From Cohaesibacter gelatinilyticus (GTDB taxonomy: Bacteria; Pseudomonadota; Alphaproteobacteria; Rhizobiales; Cohaesibacteraceae): 64,000 bases of DNA. The first letter of the stretch is position 1. Each line of letters opens with the position of its first letter. Under the pieces are notes generated by a model, which worked only from the letters and a program-made list of their open reading frames with translations, was not told the DNA's origin and did not search any database. Both the position numbers and the translations under genes were made by a program. Positions 17,675 through 26,888 of the stretch are shown here, one piece after another. The stretch lies in assembly GCF_900215605.1 (NCBI RefSeq), contig NZ_OBEL01000001.1, positions 868,001 to 932,000 on the forward strand. The letters run 5' to 3'.

Positions 17675-18050
17675 TGCATGGGTCTCCTTGTTCAACCCGC
17701 TGGCAGGATGAAACAGATATCCAGCCAAGATTGCGTGCGCTATTTGGTCCGGCCAATGCGGTAAACACCAGCATACGTGATTTTGCCGCAGATGGAATGT
17801 AAAAAGCAGTAAAGAAACATAACAGGATTGTTATGATTGCCTGTTAGGCGGTGCCAGAATGCGGGCACTCAGACACACAACGCTTTGTCATCTCCATTTA
17901 TTCCATGCAGACTAGAAAAAAAGCGGGTTGCCAACATTGATCTTTGGCAAATCGACCAAAAACACACCGACTTATTGTGAGCCAGGATGCAAAGGGTTAT
18001 GAAGGAGAGAGACCTGCCTGCTTTTGGGTATAGACAATAAGGAAAGCAAA
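17675..18050. other. Divergent intergenic region between moaA and the DUF971 gene
   Basis: These 376 bases carry both promoters. The leader of moaA was examined for a Moco riboswitch, but no convincing match to its conserved core was found by eye. A short hairpin-forming segment occurs near 17853-17872 (GCCAGAATGCGGGC). No small gene was found. Confidence 0.4.
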
Positions 18051-18407
18051 ATGGCAACGGAAATCTGGCCAACAGAAATTCGACTGCATAAAGATAAACG
18101 CACTCTGAGTGTTCGCTTCGATAATGACGAAAGCTTTGACTTCCCAGCTGAATTTCTGCGGGTGACCTCACCCAGTGCAGAAGTGCAGGGTCATGGTCCG
18201 GACCAGAAAAAGACAGTTTCGGGCAAGCAGGATGTCGAAATCATGCAGGTTGATCCGGTCGGAAATTATGCCGTTCGGCTGGTTTTTACCGATCTGCATG
18301 ATACGGGCTATTATACTTGGAACTATTTCATCGAAAACGGTCGCAATTTCGATGCTGTTTGGGCTGCCTATCTGGCAGAGCTGGAAGACAAGGGACTGAG
18401 TCGCTAA
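18051..18407 (+). CDS. DUF971 / gamma-butyrobetaine hydroxylase-like N-terminal domain protein
   Basis: A 118-residue protein made of one DUF971 domain. Visible features are WPTEIRLHKDKRTLSVRFDN, LRVTSPSAEVQGHGP and the conserved VGNYAVRLVFTDLHDTGYYT followed by WNYF. The domain is found alone in many proteobacteria and at the N-terminus of gamma-butyrobetaine hydroxylases. Links with Fe-S proteins such as Mrp and MoaA are known from gene context in general. The role of the stand-alone form is not settled. Start ATG 18051 has AAGGAAAG upstream. Confidence 0.88.
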   Translation: MATEIWPTEIRLHKDKRTLSVRFDNDESFDFPAEFLRVTSPSAEVQGHGPDQKKTVSGKQDVEIMQVDPVGNYAVRLVFTDLHDTGYYTWNYFIENGRNFDAVWAAYLAELEDKGLSR

Positions 18408-18522
18408 AGCATATTCCCCAAAAGTGTGCGTGGTCGTGGACAACAAAATACCCAGTTATCCGAAATCCGGATTCTGTCATATTCACCGGCAAGCAATGCT
18501 CTTACTATGTGAAAAGCACTGA

Positions 18523-18556
18523 AGCAAAAAAATAGCCGGGCATTGCCCGGCTATTT
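18523..18556 (-). terminator. Terminator of the L,D-transpeptidase gene, bidirectional
   Basis: AAATAGCCGGGC-ATT-GCCCGGCTATTT is a perfect 12-pair hairpin at 18530-18556, with TTTTTTT on the minus strand. The convergent DUF971 transcript may stop here too. Confidence 0.93.
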
Positions 18557-18577
18557 AAATCTCATGTTGGATGCAAT

Positions 18578-19168
18578 TTAGCGGATCACATGCACTTTGG
18601 AACCGATTTTTACACGCTCATAAAGGTGGGTTACATCTTCGTTTGACAGGCGAATGCAGCCGGAAGAAACAGCCTGACCGATGGACCAAGGCTCATTGGA
18701 GCCATGGATGCGGTAGATGGTTGAGCCAATATATAGGGCGCGTGCGCCAAGCGGGTTGTTCGGCCCCCCTTCCATATGACGGGGAAGGTTGGGAACACGC
18801 TTGCGCATAGCGGGTGGAGGAGTCCAGCCCGGCCATTCTGCCTTGCGAGAAACACGGTGAGTACCAGCCCACTGGAAGCCATCACGGCCAACGCCAACAC
18901 CATATTTCAGCGCCTTGCCTTCGCCCAATAGATAATAGAGGCGGCGCTCCTTGGTGTTTACGATGATGGTACCTTTTTTGGCCTTTGAATGAGGGCCGTC
19001 ATAGGAGACCGTCGAACGCTTGATTGGTGATTTACCACCGCGGGTTCCGCCTTTGACGTCTTCCCAGCGCTTTGTTTCCATATTGTAATAACGGCCAGCT
19101 TCAGCGCTTGTCGCGACCAAAGTCAGGCCAAGTGCTGCGCATGCAGCCAATGAAAAGAGTTTCCGCAT
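18578..19168 (-). CDS. Secreted L,D-transpeptidase (YkuD domain)
   Basis: A 196-residue periplasmic enzyme that makes 3-3 peptidoglycan cross-links or anchors proteins to peptidoglycan. A signal peptide (LFSLAACAALGLTLVAT, cleavage near AEA-GRY) is followed by a basic linker (30-65). The YkuD catalytic domain starts at GTIIVNTKERRLYYLL and carries IYRIHGSNEPWSIG (His 155) and SSGCIRLSNEDV with the catalytic Cys at 171. It is the ErfK/YbiS type typical of alphaproteobacteria. It is a single gene with its own terminator. Confidence 0.95.
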   Translation of the reverse strand: MRKLFSLAACAALGLTLVATSAEAGRYYNMETKRWEDVKGGTRGGKSPIKRSTVSYDGPHSKAKKGTIIVNTKERRLYYLLGEGKALKYGVGVGRDGFQWAGTHRVSRKAEWPGWTPPPAMRKRVPNLPRHMEGGPNNPLGARALYIGSTIYRIHGSNEPWSIGQAVSSGCIRLSNEDVTHLYERVKIGSKVHVIR

Positions 19169-19587
19169 TAATCCTATCCCGAGCTCTCATTCCTTGGATA
19201 ATCAAGATGACCGAAATTGAAATTACCAAGGCGCACCCAACACAAATTCAGCAATCCAATTCGAACCGTTATTTTGTTAATATCTGGCCCAAACGCAAGA
19301 CTTTTCTGGTCATAAGCGATCCCATATCAGGGTTTCCAAGGGGCTTGATTGTTGCCTGTGGTGGTTTTGCAACAGTTACGAAGATCTATCATTGGAATTT
19401 TGTCCAATCTGTCTCAAACTTGATAGAATCTGTCGCAAAAGCAATCGTGGCTGCATTTTATCAGGTCAAAATCATCTGAAAAGCGATTCGATACCGGGTG
19501 ACTGGCTACAGACGATACAGGGTTTCGCAGAATGAGTGGCTCCGGGAGCGAAAAGCCAACTTTAATTCTTTCGGTCTGAGCGTGAAA
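19169..19587. other. Intergenic region, no gene seen
   Basis: These 419 bases lie between two minus-strand genes. They hold the promoter of the L,D-transpeptidase gene and the 3' end of the barrel gene. Open frames on the plus strand have no ribosome site and no familiar sequence. No terminator with a T-run was recognised for the barrel gene. Confidence 0.45.
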
Positions 19588-20871
19588 TCAGAAACGCAGA
19601 CGGAAACCTGCACTACCGGTATAAGTGCGCTCTACACCGTTGAAGAGCGCAGATCCACCAATATTCAGAAACAAGTTCTTATTGATGTTGGCTGAAAGGG
19701 CAGCCTGGAGATTCAACAAATCCTTGCTTGGCGCTGACCCGACATTTTCAAAGGTAGCTCCACTATCCACCGAGATACGGCTGGCCCTGTCCAAATCACC
19801 AAATCGATGTGTCCATCCAATACCAATGACTGGTACGATCGGTGCGCGACCCCAGAACCAGACAGTGGACAAGTTTAAGCCTACTTTCGTGGTACCGGTG
19901 AAAACATCCTTGCGAGCGGTATGAATGGCAGCATCGGCATTGCCATCTTCTACTACTCTCGCCTGACGCATGCCGTTATACTGAATGCCCACATGAGGTT
20001 GAGCAACGATTGAACCAAGAGTAATTCGTCGACCGGCTTCAAATGCACCGGTGATACGATGATTGGTATATTTGGAGCTCATCCGGCGTAAATCACCATT
20101 TCCATCGATATCGATATAGCGGCTGGTTTCATAATATTCCGGACCATATTGTGCCATTCCATCCAGATACCAATTCCGCCACTCAAATGTGCCCGTCAGT
20201 CCGACTTTGGGAATGAAAATATCGATACTGGTAATATTCTCGTTCACATCGACATCCACCTTGTTGATGGATCCGAGAAGACCAAGGCGAACATAGGAGT
20301 TGGAAATCAGATCGATGCCAGCGACCGCGCCAACGGCTTCCACCTTCACACTTGCATCAGTCGCTGTCGCATTTTTGCTACCAAAAGATCCGGTAGGGCG
20401 GAAAAAGAAGGAACGCTCGAGTGGAGGCAGATCACTCCAGTCATCTTCATAGGTTTGAAGATCATCCATGGCTTGCACACTGGCTTCTTCTTTTGCCTTG
20501 GGAGTATAACCCAATACATGCTCAGCCGACAGACTGGATGGAATGGTATGACCGATACTGGTAGGGGAGGATGTGCCAGCACCAGCACTGGCAGCACCAG
20601 CTGATGACCCGGCAGCAGAGCCGCCAGATGAAGAACCGCTGGACGCGGCTTCCCCTACATCACGTTGATAGTCATAAAATTCTGCTGGGACATTCGTACA
20701 ATTGTGAGGGCGGGTAGGCGTCCGATAAATATACTGGAAATAGTCCAGAAGACCGCAGTCATTGACGGTGGAAATTGGCGAATGTGTCCCATGTGCGTGA
20801 CTATTTGCAACTCCCGTCAGGGAAGCGATTACAAACAAGGTCAGTCGAACAACAGCATGAAAACGACACAT
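19588..20871 (-). CDS. Autotransporter-type outer membrane beta-barrel protein, copy 1
   Basis: A 427-residue exported protein. A signal peptide (VVRLTLFVIASLTGVANSHA) is followed by a short mature head with a Cys pair (Cys 39 and 58, eighteen residues between). Then comes a Ser/Gly/Ala-rich linker (about 72-105) and a C-terminal barrel of about 290 residues ending in a Phe (GFRLRF), the outer-membrane insertion signal. Barrel features are RLGLLGSINKVDVDVNEN, KYTNHRITGAFEAGRRITLG, a WTHRFGD strand and FNGVERTYTGSAG. No passenger of classical size is present. It is a clear paralogue of the divergent gene at 21213-22487. The start is ATG 20871; a GTG at 20880 is possible. Confidence 0.85.
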   Translation of the reverse strand: MCRFHAVVRLTLFVIASLTGVANSHAHGTHSPISTVNDCGLLDYFQYIYRTPTRPHNCTNVPAEFYDYQRDVGEAASSGSSSGGSAAGSSAGAASAGAGTSSPTSIGHTIPSSLSAEHVLGYTPKAKEEASVQAMDDLQTYEDDWSDLPPLERSFFFRPTGSFGSKNATATDASVKVEAVGAVAGIDLISNSYVRLGLLGSINKVDVDVNENITSIDIFIPKVGLTGTFEWRNWYLDGMAQYGPEYYETSRYIDIDGNGDLRRMSSKYTNHRITGAFEAGRRITLGSIVAQPHVGIQYNGMRQARVVEDGNADAAIHTARKDVFTGTTKVGLNLSTVWFWGRAPIVPVIGIGWTHRFGDLDRASRISVDSGATFENVGSAPSKDLLNLQAALSANINKNLFLNIGGSALFNGVERTYTGSAGFRLRF

Positions 20872-21212
20872 CGGGTGCACTCAACAAATGGATTAGTGGA
20901 TGGCAACATCACTTCGTCAGTCAATGGAGACTATTAACGAGATCCTAATGAAAAAACAACCGCCAGAGTTGAGACTGTATTGAAAACACGATTGATTGGT
21001 ATGGTCATTGATTCCAAAAATCATCGGTTCATTGCGGTAATTTCAACATTAGCCAACGATGGGGTCCAGATTGATGAAGGAGAATGCCATTTTCGAGTTG
21101 CCCCGAAAGTGATAAATAAGGCATTAAGTGTTCGAGTTGAGAAACGGTCGGTATTGCGTAAATTGGGACGTTTCTGGACTGGGGATGAGAAAGCGCTGCG
21201 TTCAGGGTCATT
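20872..21212. promoter_or_regulatory. Shared divergent promoter region of the two barrel genes
   Basis: About 340 bases separate the starts of the two paralogous barrel genes, so any operator here could act on both. A CtrA-like half-match (TTAA-N7-CTAA) occurs at 20934-20948. An open plus-strand frame at 20980-21255 runs into the second gene and looks like chance. No perfect dyad was seen. Confidence 0.4.
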
Positions 21213-22487
21213 ATGGGTAGAAGACAGTTTAGTGTCGCCTTTGTTATGGGAATAGGTGCCTGGTCAGCATTCTTGATGCCGACGGGGCAGGGACATGCTG
21301 CCTCCTGTGATTTGGAAATTTACCTGATCTGGTCGGGGCTGGGCTCTCCTGCAATTTGCGACAATCATGCGGAGCTGGAGACCGCGCGTCATAAAAAAAA
21401 GCAGCAAGACACAAATCTGCGTGACGAACGGCAGCCTGATTACAGTGTTGCGTTGGAAACCCTCACAAGTACGGATATATCGGAAGGGGTACCTTCCAAG
21501 CATGCGCAGTACAGTTCCTCTCAAATAGATACCGATGTGTCTTCCTCAGGTCGACCCATATCTGTGTTTTTGGATAAAGATATTTCGAAAGAACAACCCG
21601 CTATTCTTATCGAACCCATATTGTCAGAACGGCAAAGCCATGCAGCTCATGTCGAGCCACTGGCGCGTTCATATTTTGTCAGCATATTCGGAGGAGGGGG
21701 GTCTCAAGATGCCCGTCTGGGTGAGCCAAGCTCAAACATGAGAATAGGCGGTGCTGCAGGGGGAGTTGACCTCTATACTGATGACCGGCTGAGATTGGGT
21801 TTGATAGGCATGTATGCCCATATACATGTAGATGTGAATGAGAACCAGGAAACTGTCGATATCATATCACCAAAGATTGGTGCCCAGGCCAGTATGGAGT
21901 TCGGAAACTGGCATTTGGAGAATATTGTTCTTTACGGTCCGGAAATTTCCAGTGCCAGTCGCGTCATAAGCGTAAGTGGTGCGGAACAACGTCTGACGAA
22001 CAAATACACCAATCACCGCGTTACTCAGGCCTTTGAATTGGGATATACAGAAAGCTTCGGCTCCATGGTGGTCCAACCCATCGCAGGAATAGAGCTGGAT
22101 TGGCATTATCAAGCCAAGGCTGCCGAACGTGGCGTGCAATCATCAGCGGCCTGGATCAAAAGATCATCTCATTGGGAAGGTGAAACCAAGCTGGGACTTA
22201 CCCTGTCTACCGAGGCAATGATTGGTAACATTTCGGTCGTTCCGACAATAAGCGCCAGTTGGCGTCATCGGTTTGGAAAATTGTCAAACACTGTTTCCGT
22301 GTCTTTTGACTCTGGTCTGACATACGAACGAGTGGGAACCGCACCCGTACGCGATCTGGCTGAGATAGAGGCGTCTCTTGGTTTCAATTTGAAACCTGAT
22401 ATGGTTTTGGATATCGGTTATTCCGGCAGATTCAACGGCGTGGAAAGGTTGCATTCAGGTTCAATCGGGCTTCGGGTTGAATTCTAA
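21213..22487 (+). CDS. Autotransporter-type outer membrane beta-barrel protein, copy 2
   Basis: A 424-residue paralogue of the protein at 19588-20871. A signal peptide (FSVAFVMGIGAWSAFLMP, cleavage near GHA-ASC) leads to a head with Cys 32 and 49, sixteen residues between. A charged, poorly conserved linker runs to about 140. The barrel has the same landmarks as copy 1: RLRLGLIGMYAHIHVDVNEN, LTNKYTNHRVTQAFELGY, SWRHRFGKL, FNGVERLHSGSIG and a terminal Phe (RVEF). The linker is not Ser/Gly-rich as in copy 1. The function is unknown; the fold belongs to the autotransporter beta-domain group. Confidence 0.83.
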   Translation: MGRRQFSVAFVMGIGAWSAFLMPTGQGHAASCDLEIYLIWSGLGSPAICDNHAELETARHKKKQQDTNLRDERQPDYSVALETLTSTDISEGVPSKHAQYSSSQIDTDVSSSGRPISVFLDKDISKEQPAILIEPILSERQSHAAHVEPLARSYFVSIFGGGGSQDARLGEPSSNMRIGGAAGGVDLYTDDRLRLGLIGMYAHIHVDVNENQETVDIISPKIGAQASMEFGNWHLENIVLYGPEISSASRVISVSGAEQRLTNKYTNHRVTQAFELGYTESFGSMVVQPIAGIELDWHYQAKAAERGVQSSAAWIKRSSHWEGETKLGLTLSTEAMIGNISVVPTISASWRHRFGKLSNTVSVSFDSGLTYERVGTAPVRDLAEIEASLGFNLKPDMVLDIGYSGRFNGVERLHSGSIGLRVEF

Positions 22488-22588
22488 CGGTAACGCTTTC
22501 ATTCCTAATTGGTGACTGATTGATGGTTTGCGCAACAAGTTCCAAAAAAGAGCCACAAACTCAATAATCGCTTAGTTGCAGGCAGCAA

Positions 22589-22625
22589 AACTCCAGTAGC
22601 CCGACAAAGCCGGGCTACTGGAGTT
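22589..22625 (-). terminator. Terminator of the class I fumarase gene
   Basis: AACTCCAGTAGCCCG and CGGGCTACTGGAGTT are perfect 15-base arms with a seven-base loop. The minus strand continues TTTTG. The convergent barrel gene ends 100 bases before it and may use it as well. Confidence 0.85.
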
Positions 22626-22713
22626 CGTGAAATGCCGTTCATGTGAGCCTATAGCGTGGTCCCGAAAAATTGGAGCACTTTTCGGACAAGAGCTCGCTTC
22701 AGATCAAAGAGTT

Positions 22714-22753
22714 AAAGCACTATTCGCAATTCAATAATTGTGAGAAGTGCTTT
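22714..22753. repeat. Structured intergenic element overlapping the fumarase stop codon
   Basis: AAAGCACT and AGTGCTTT enclose a second stem CAATT/AATTG, giving a symmetrical 40-base fold whose last bases overlap the fumarase stop codon. The adjoining stretch from about 22655 (GGAGCACTTTTCGGACAAG) resembles the short palindromic intergenic repeats seen in rhizobia and relatives. This is recognised by eye only. Confidence 0.45.
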
Positions 22754-24368
22754 AGCCCAGCTTCAATTCCGCAAAGAAGTCATTGCCCTTGTCATCAACG
22801 ACAATGAAGGCTGGAAAATTCTCTACTTCAATCCGCCAGATAGCTTCCATACCCAATTCTGGATACTCAATGCATTCGACTTTCTTGATGCAATCTTGAG
22901 CCAGACGTGCAGCAGGACCACCAATGGAGCCAAGATAGAAGCCACCATGCTGCTTACAGGCATTGGTCACAGCTTTGGAGCGGTTACCTTTCGCCAGCAT
23001 CACCATGGAGCCGCCATGGGCCTGGAACTGGTCAACGAAGCTATCCATACGGCCAGCTGTGGTTGGGCCGAAGGAGCCTGACGCGTACCCTTCCGGGGTC
23101 TTGGCCGGGCCCGCATAATAGATTGGATGGTTCTTGAAGTAATCCGGCATTTCTTCGCCCGCTTCCAAACGGGCGCGGATTTTGGCATGAGCAGCGTCGC
23201 GAGCCACAATCAGTGGACCGGTCAGGGACAGGCGGGTCTTGGTCGGATATTGGCTCAAGGTTTCAAGCATCTCGCTCATGGGAGCATTGAGATCGATATT
23301 GACAACTTCGCCGCCAAGGCTTTCATCTTCGACTTCTGGCAGATATTGTGCCGGATTGGCCTCCAGTTCCTCAAGGAAAATACCATCCTTGGTGATCTTG
23401 CCTTTGGCCTGGCGGTCAGCGGAGCAGGACACGCCGATGGAAATCGGCAAGGATGCACCGTGGCGTGGAAGGCGGATTACACGTACATCGTGGCAGAAAT
23501 ATTTGCCGCCGAACTGTGCGCCGATGCCCATGGACTGAGTCATTTCATGGATCACTTCTTCCATTTCCAAATCACGGAACGCGTGACCGCTCTCGGAGCC
23601 TTCTGTCGGCAAGGCATCCAGATAGCGAGCAGAGGCCAATTTGGTGGTTTTTAGATTCAGTTCAGCAGACAGGCCGCCAATGGTCACTGCAAGATGGTAT
23701 GGCGGGCAAGCTGCTGTTCCAAGAGTTTTGATCTTTTCTTCAAGGAAAGCCAGTAGGCGTTCACGGGTCAACAGAGAAGGAGTACCCTGAAACAGAAAGG
23801 TTTTATTGGCAGAGCCCCCACCTTTGGCCATGAAGAGGAACTTGTATTCATTCTCGCCTTCTTCGAAGATATCGATCTGAGCAGGCAGGTTGCTTGCGGT
23901 ATTCTTCTCTTCAAACATGGACAGGGGTGCTACCTGACTGTAGCGCAGGTTCTTCTTGGCATAAGCATCGAATACACCCTGCGACAGAGCACGTTCGTCA
24001 TCACCTTCTGTCCAGACGGCAGTGCCTTTCTTGCCCATCACGATACCGGTACCGGTGTCCTGACACATCGGCAGAATGCCAGAGGCGGAAATGTTAGCAT
24101 TCTTGAGCAAGTCAAAGGCAACGAATTTATCATTGTTGGTTGCCTCGTCATCGTCCAGAATTTTGCGCAATTGAGCAAGATGATCCGGACGAAGCAGATG
24201 GTTGATATCCATGAAAGCCTGTTCGGAGAGGAGGCGCAGGCCTTCTTCCTCTACGACCAGCACGTCCTTGCCACGAAAGGTGTCAGTAGACACGTAGTCG
24301 GAGGTCAGTTTGCGATAGGGGGTATCATCTTTCCCCAAAGGAAAGAGCTTCGACGCCTGATTGCTCAT
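22752..24368 (-). CDS. fumA: Fumarate hydratase, class I (Fe-S)
   Basis: A 538-residue iron-sulfur fumarase that interconverts fumarate and malate in the TCA cycle. Three Cys in matching positions to E. coli FumA hold the [4Fe-4S] cluster: C102 in [11 protein letters not shown]221 in GTAACPPYH and C315 in [30 protein letters not shown] and [20 protein letters not shown] are further class I signatures. The alpha and beta domains are fused, as in E. coli. Such enzymes are oxygen- and superoxide-sensitive and depend on iron supply. The gene is divergent from a class II fumarase, with 406 bases between. The start codon has an upstream AAGAGGACCC site. Confidence 0.97.
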   Translation of the reverse strand: MSNQASKLFPLGKDDTPYRKLTSDYVSTDTFRGKDVLVVEEEGLRLLSEQAFMDINHLLRPDHLAQLRKILDDDEATNNDKFVAFDLLKNANISASGILPMCQDTGTGIVMGKKGTAVWTEGDDERALSQGVFDAYAKKNLRYSQVAPLSMFEEKNTASNLPAQIDIFEEGENEYKFLFMAKGGGSANKTFLFQGTPSLLTRERLLAFLEEKIKTLGTAACPPYHLAVTIGGLSAELNLKTTKLASARYLDALPTEGSESGHAFRDLEMEEVIHEMTQSMGIGAQFGGKYFCHDVRVIRLPRHGASLPISIGVSCSADRQAKGKITKDGIFLEELEANPAQYLPEVEDESLGGEVVNIDLNAPMSEMLETLSQYPTKTRLSLTGPLIVARDAAHAKIRARLEAGEEMPDYFKNHPIYYAGPAKTPEGYASGSFGPTTAGRMDSFVDQFQAHGGSMVMLAKGNRSKAVTNACKQHGGFYLGSIGGPAARLAQDCIKKVECIEYPELGMEAIWRIEVENFPAFIVVDDKGNDFFAELKLG

Positions 24369-24616
24369 ATTGGGTCCTCTTGCAGCAAGGCAGCTTGGGT
24401 TCGGTCATGGTTCACAAGATCGTGGTCGACAAACCTGCAAACACGCTGACCATTTATCTGGCCCATCAGTGCGACTCATTGGCAGAAATTTCAAGCCCTT
24501 CTTGTGACCTAATTGTGGGTTTTCCGGTAGAGTGGAGGCAGTTTTTGTCATTTCATGAGAAAAGGCTGGATTTGGGAGGATCAAACCAAGACAGTCATCA
24601 ACTGCTCATTTTTCAA

Positions 24617-24651
24617 CCATATTATATGAATATAAAGTTCATATAATATGG
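24617..24651. promoter_or_regulatory. Perfect inverted repeat between the two fumarase genes
   Basis: CCATATTATATGAA at 24617-24630 and TTCATATAATATGG at 24638-24651 are perfect 14-base arms around TATAAAG. A further half-site (TTATATTATATGGG) lies at about 24664-24677. The element is about 250 bases from the class I start and 125 from the class II start. An operator for one or both genes is the simplest reading. Confidence 0.6.
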
Positions 24652-24774
24652 CATGTAAGGCATCGTTATATTATATGGGTAACGCCAATCCCGGTTTTGA
24701 CTGAATAAAAGCGGATGAGGGCAGATGCACAGATCATAGTGCGATAGAGCAGGGCAGATTGAGGAGAGACAAAG

Positions 24775-26166
24775 ATGAGCGAAATGCGCATTGAGACGGA
24801 TTCGTTTGGTCCGTTGGAAGTACCCAGCGATAAGTATTACGGTGCACAGACAGCCCGTTCACTGATCAATTTTCCAATTGGTGACGAGACGATACCGAAA
24901 CCATTGGTGCGCGCTTTGGGGATTGTCAAATATTCTGCAGCCAAGGCCAACATGGCGCTGCATAATCTGGAACCTCGTATTGGTGAGGCTATTGTTGCGG
25001 CAGCCAGGGAAGTCGCTACCGGTGACTTGAACGATCATTTTCCTCTTTCCGTCTGGCAAACCGGGTCTGGTACTCAATCCAACATGAATAGCAATGAGGT
25101 GATCTCGAACCGGGCAATTGAGATTCTTGGTGGCAGCCTTGGTTCCAAGGACCCGGTTCATCCCAACGATCATTGCAATCGCTCTCAGTCCTCGAACGAT
25201 ACCTTTCCAACCGCAATGCATATTGCCGCAGCGGAAGAAATCAATGCCTCTCTGGTTCCTGCGCTGAAAAACCTGTATGAGGAACTGGATGCAAAAGCAA
25301 AGGCTTTCAAGGATATCATCAAGATTGGTCGCACCCATTTGCAGGATGCAACACCTCTGACTCTGGGGCAGGAATTTTCCGGCTATGCGGCAATGGTCAA
25401 CAATGGCATCCGCCGTATTGAAAGCGCTTTACCCGCACTTTATGCCCTCGCACAGGGAGGAACAGCTGTGGGCACCGGTATCAATGCAAAAATTGGCTTT
25501 GCAGAGAAGTTCGCAGAAGAAGTTGCAGAGTTTACCGGCCTCCCTTTCGTAACTGCTCCCAACAAGTTTGAAGCGCTCGCAACCCATGATGCCATGGCCG
25601 AAACACAATCCATGCTCGGTGTCATTGCTTCCAGTCTGTTCAAGATTGCCAATGATATTCGTTTGCTGGGCTCCGGCCCACGCTCCGGTCTTGGTGAGAT
25701 TTCTCTGCCGGAAAATGAGCCTGGTTCTTCCATCATGCCTGGCAAGGTGAACCCAACTCAGTGTGAAGCGATGACCATGGTATGCTCGCAAGTCATCGGT
25801 AACAGTACTACGGTTTCTTTTGCAGCAAGCCAGGGGCATTTTGAACTGAATGTCTTCAAGCCTGTTATTGCTTTCAATGTGTTACAGTCCATTCGTTTGA
25901 TTAGCGATGCGTCCAATACCTTCACCGACAAATGCGTTGTTGGCATCAAGGCCAATGAGGAGCAGATTTCTGAACTTATGGGTCGCTCGTTAATGCTGGT
26001 GACAGCTCTTGCTCCGCATATTGGTTACGACAAGGCAACCGAGATTGCCAAAACAGCTCACAAGAATGGTACGACCTTGAAGGAAGAGGCAGCTCGTCTG
26101 GGGTATGTGCCAGCTGATCAATATGACGAGCTGGTGAAACCGGAAAAGATGATCAAGCCGCAATAA
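24775..26166 (+). CDS. fumC: Fumarate hydratase, class II
   Basis: A 463-residue iron-independent fumarase of the aspartase/fumarase superfamily. It has the opening [20 protein letters not shown], the substrate motif [13 protein letters not shown], the catalytic His region [17 protein letters not shown], and the family signature [17 protein letters not shown] with the active Ser in the flexible loop. It is stable to oxygen and does the same reaction as the divergent class I enzyme. The ribosome site is GAGGAGAGAC. A hairpin terminator follows. Confidence 0.97.
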   Translation: MSEMRIETDSFGPLEVPSDKYYGAQTARSLINFPIGDETIPKPLVRALGIVKYSAAKANMALHNLEPRIGEAIVAAAREVATGDLNDHFPLSVWQTGSGTQSNMNSNEVISNRAIEILGGSLGSKDPVHPNDHCNRSQSSNDTFPTAMHIAAAEEINASLVPALKNLYEELDAKAKAFKDIIKIGRTHLQDATPLTLGQEFSGYAAMVNNGIRRIESALPALYALAQGGTAVGTGINAKIGFAEKFAEEVAEFTGLPFVTAPNKFEALATHDAMAETQSMLGVIASSLFKIANDIRLLGSGPRSGLGEISLPENEPGSSIMPGKVNPTQCEAMTMVCSQVIGNSTTVSFAASQGHFELNVFKPVIAFNVLQSIRLISDASNTFTDKCVVGIKANEEQISELMGRSLMLVTALAPHIGYDKATEIAKTAHKNGTTLKEEAARLGYVPADQYDELVKPEKMIKPQ

Positions 26167-26218
26167 GCTTGATCCATTGAAGTCCTGTCGTCATACTCTA
26201 ATGCATATTCTTCCAAAC

Positions 26219-26249
26219 AACGGCTTGGGTCTTCGATCCAGGCCGTTTT
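26219..26249 (+). terminator. Terminator of fumC
   Basis: AACGGCTTGGGT and ATCCAGGCCGTT pair over about 12 positions, two of them G-U, followed by TTTTCTC. Confidence 0.8.
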
Positions 26250-26291
26250 CTCACTTCATGAAAAGATATACGCGCTCGGGAGTATGGCGAT

Positions 26292-26888
26292 ATGAAAGAT
26301 ATTGATTTCTGGTTTGAATTTGCATCCACCTACTCCTATCTGGCAGCAATGAGGGCGCAGGGTCTGGCGGCTGACTGTGGTGTTAGATTGACTTGGCGCC
26401 CATTTCTTCTGGGTGCGATTTTCAAGAAAGACCTCGGCTATGCCGATAGCCCCTTCAATCGTCATGATAAGAAAGGTGATTATATGTGGCGTGACATGGA
26501 TCGCCAAGTCAGGATTCATGGCCTGCCATCGGTCAAAAAGCCTGAGCCATTTCCCCAGAACGGCCTGACTGCTGCTCGTATTGCGATGGTATTGGAAGAA
26601 GATGATCGCCTGCCAATATTCGTGCGATCTGTGTTTCGCGCTCAGTTTCAATATGGAGAAACCATATCGGAACCTGATGTACTTTTCGATATATTGTCCC
26701 AGAATGGCTTTGATGCCCCGGATGTGATGCAAAGGGCCAAGTCTGACAAAATCAAGCAAGCATTGAAAACTCAAACAGAGCATGCCGATCGGATAGGTAT
26801 TTTTGGAGCACCTTCATTTGTGACACCGAAAGGTGAACTCTTTTGGGGAGATGATCGCATGGAAACGGCATTCCGTTGGCAGGACTAA
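26292..26888 (+). CDS. 2-hydroxychromene-2-carboxylate isomerase family protein (DsbA/GST-kappa fold)
   Basis: A 198-residue thioredoxin-fold protein of the HCCA isomerase family. It starts IDFWFEFASTYSYLAAMRA, where the Ser of STYSY is the glutathione-activating position in characterised members. It continues with LTWRPFLLGAIFKK and ends with RIGIFGAPSFVTPKGELFWG and DDRMETA, the usual C-terminal part with the cis-Pro. In naphthalene breakdown such enzymes isomerise hydroxychromene carboxylate using glutathione, but most chromosomal copies have unknown substrates. The gene is single. A link with the glutathione genes 6 kb away is possible. Confidence 0.88.
   Translation: MKDIDFWFEFASTYSYLAAMRAQGLAADCGVRLTWRPFLLGAIFKKDLGYADSPFNRHDKKGDYMWRDMDRQVRIHGLPSVKKPEPFPQNGLTAARIAMVLEEDDRLPIFVRSVFRAQFQYGETISEPDVLFDILSQNGFDAPDVMQRAKSDKIKQALKTQTEHADRIGIFGAPSFVTPKGELFWGDDRMETAFRWQD

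Noticed and set aside
17675-17870. Possible Moco riboswitch before moaA
   Set aside because: The leader is long enough, but I could not match the conserved core of the known riboswitch. A covariance search would be needed.
20934-20948. CtrA-like site TTAA-N7-CTAA between the barrel genes
   Set aside because: It has one mismatch to the consensus in a motif that is common by chance.
20980-21255. Plus-strand open frame of 91 codons between the barrel genes
   Set aside because: It has no ribosome site, overlaps the start of barrel copy 2 and has no signal or motif. It is treated as promoter DNA.
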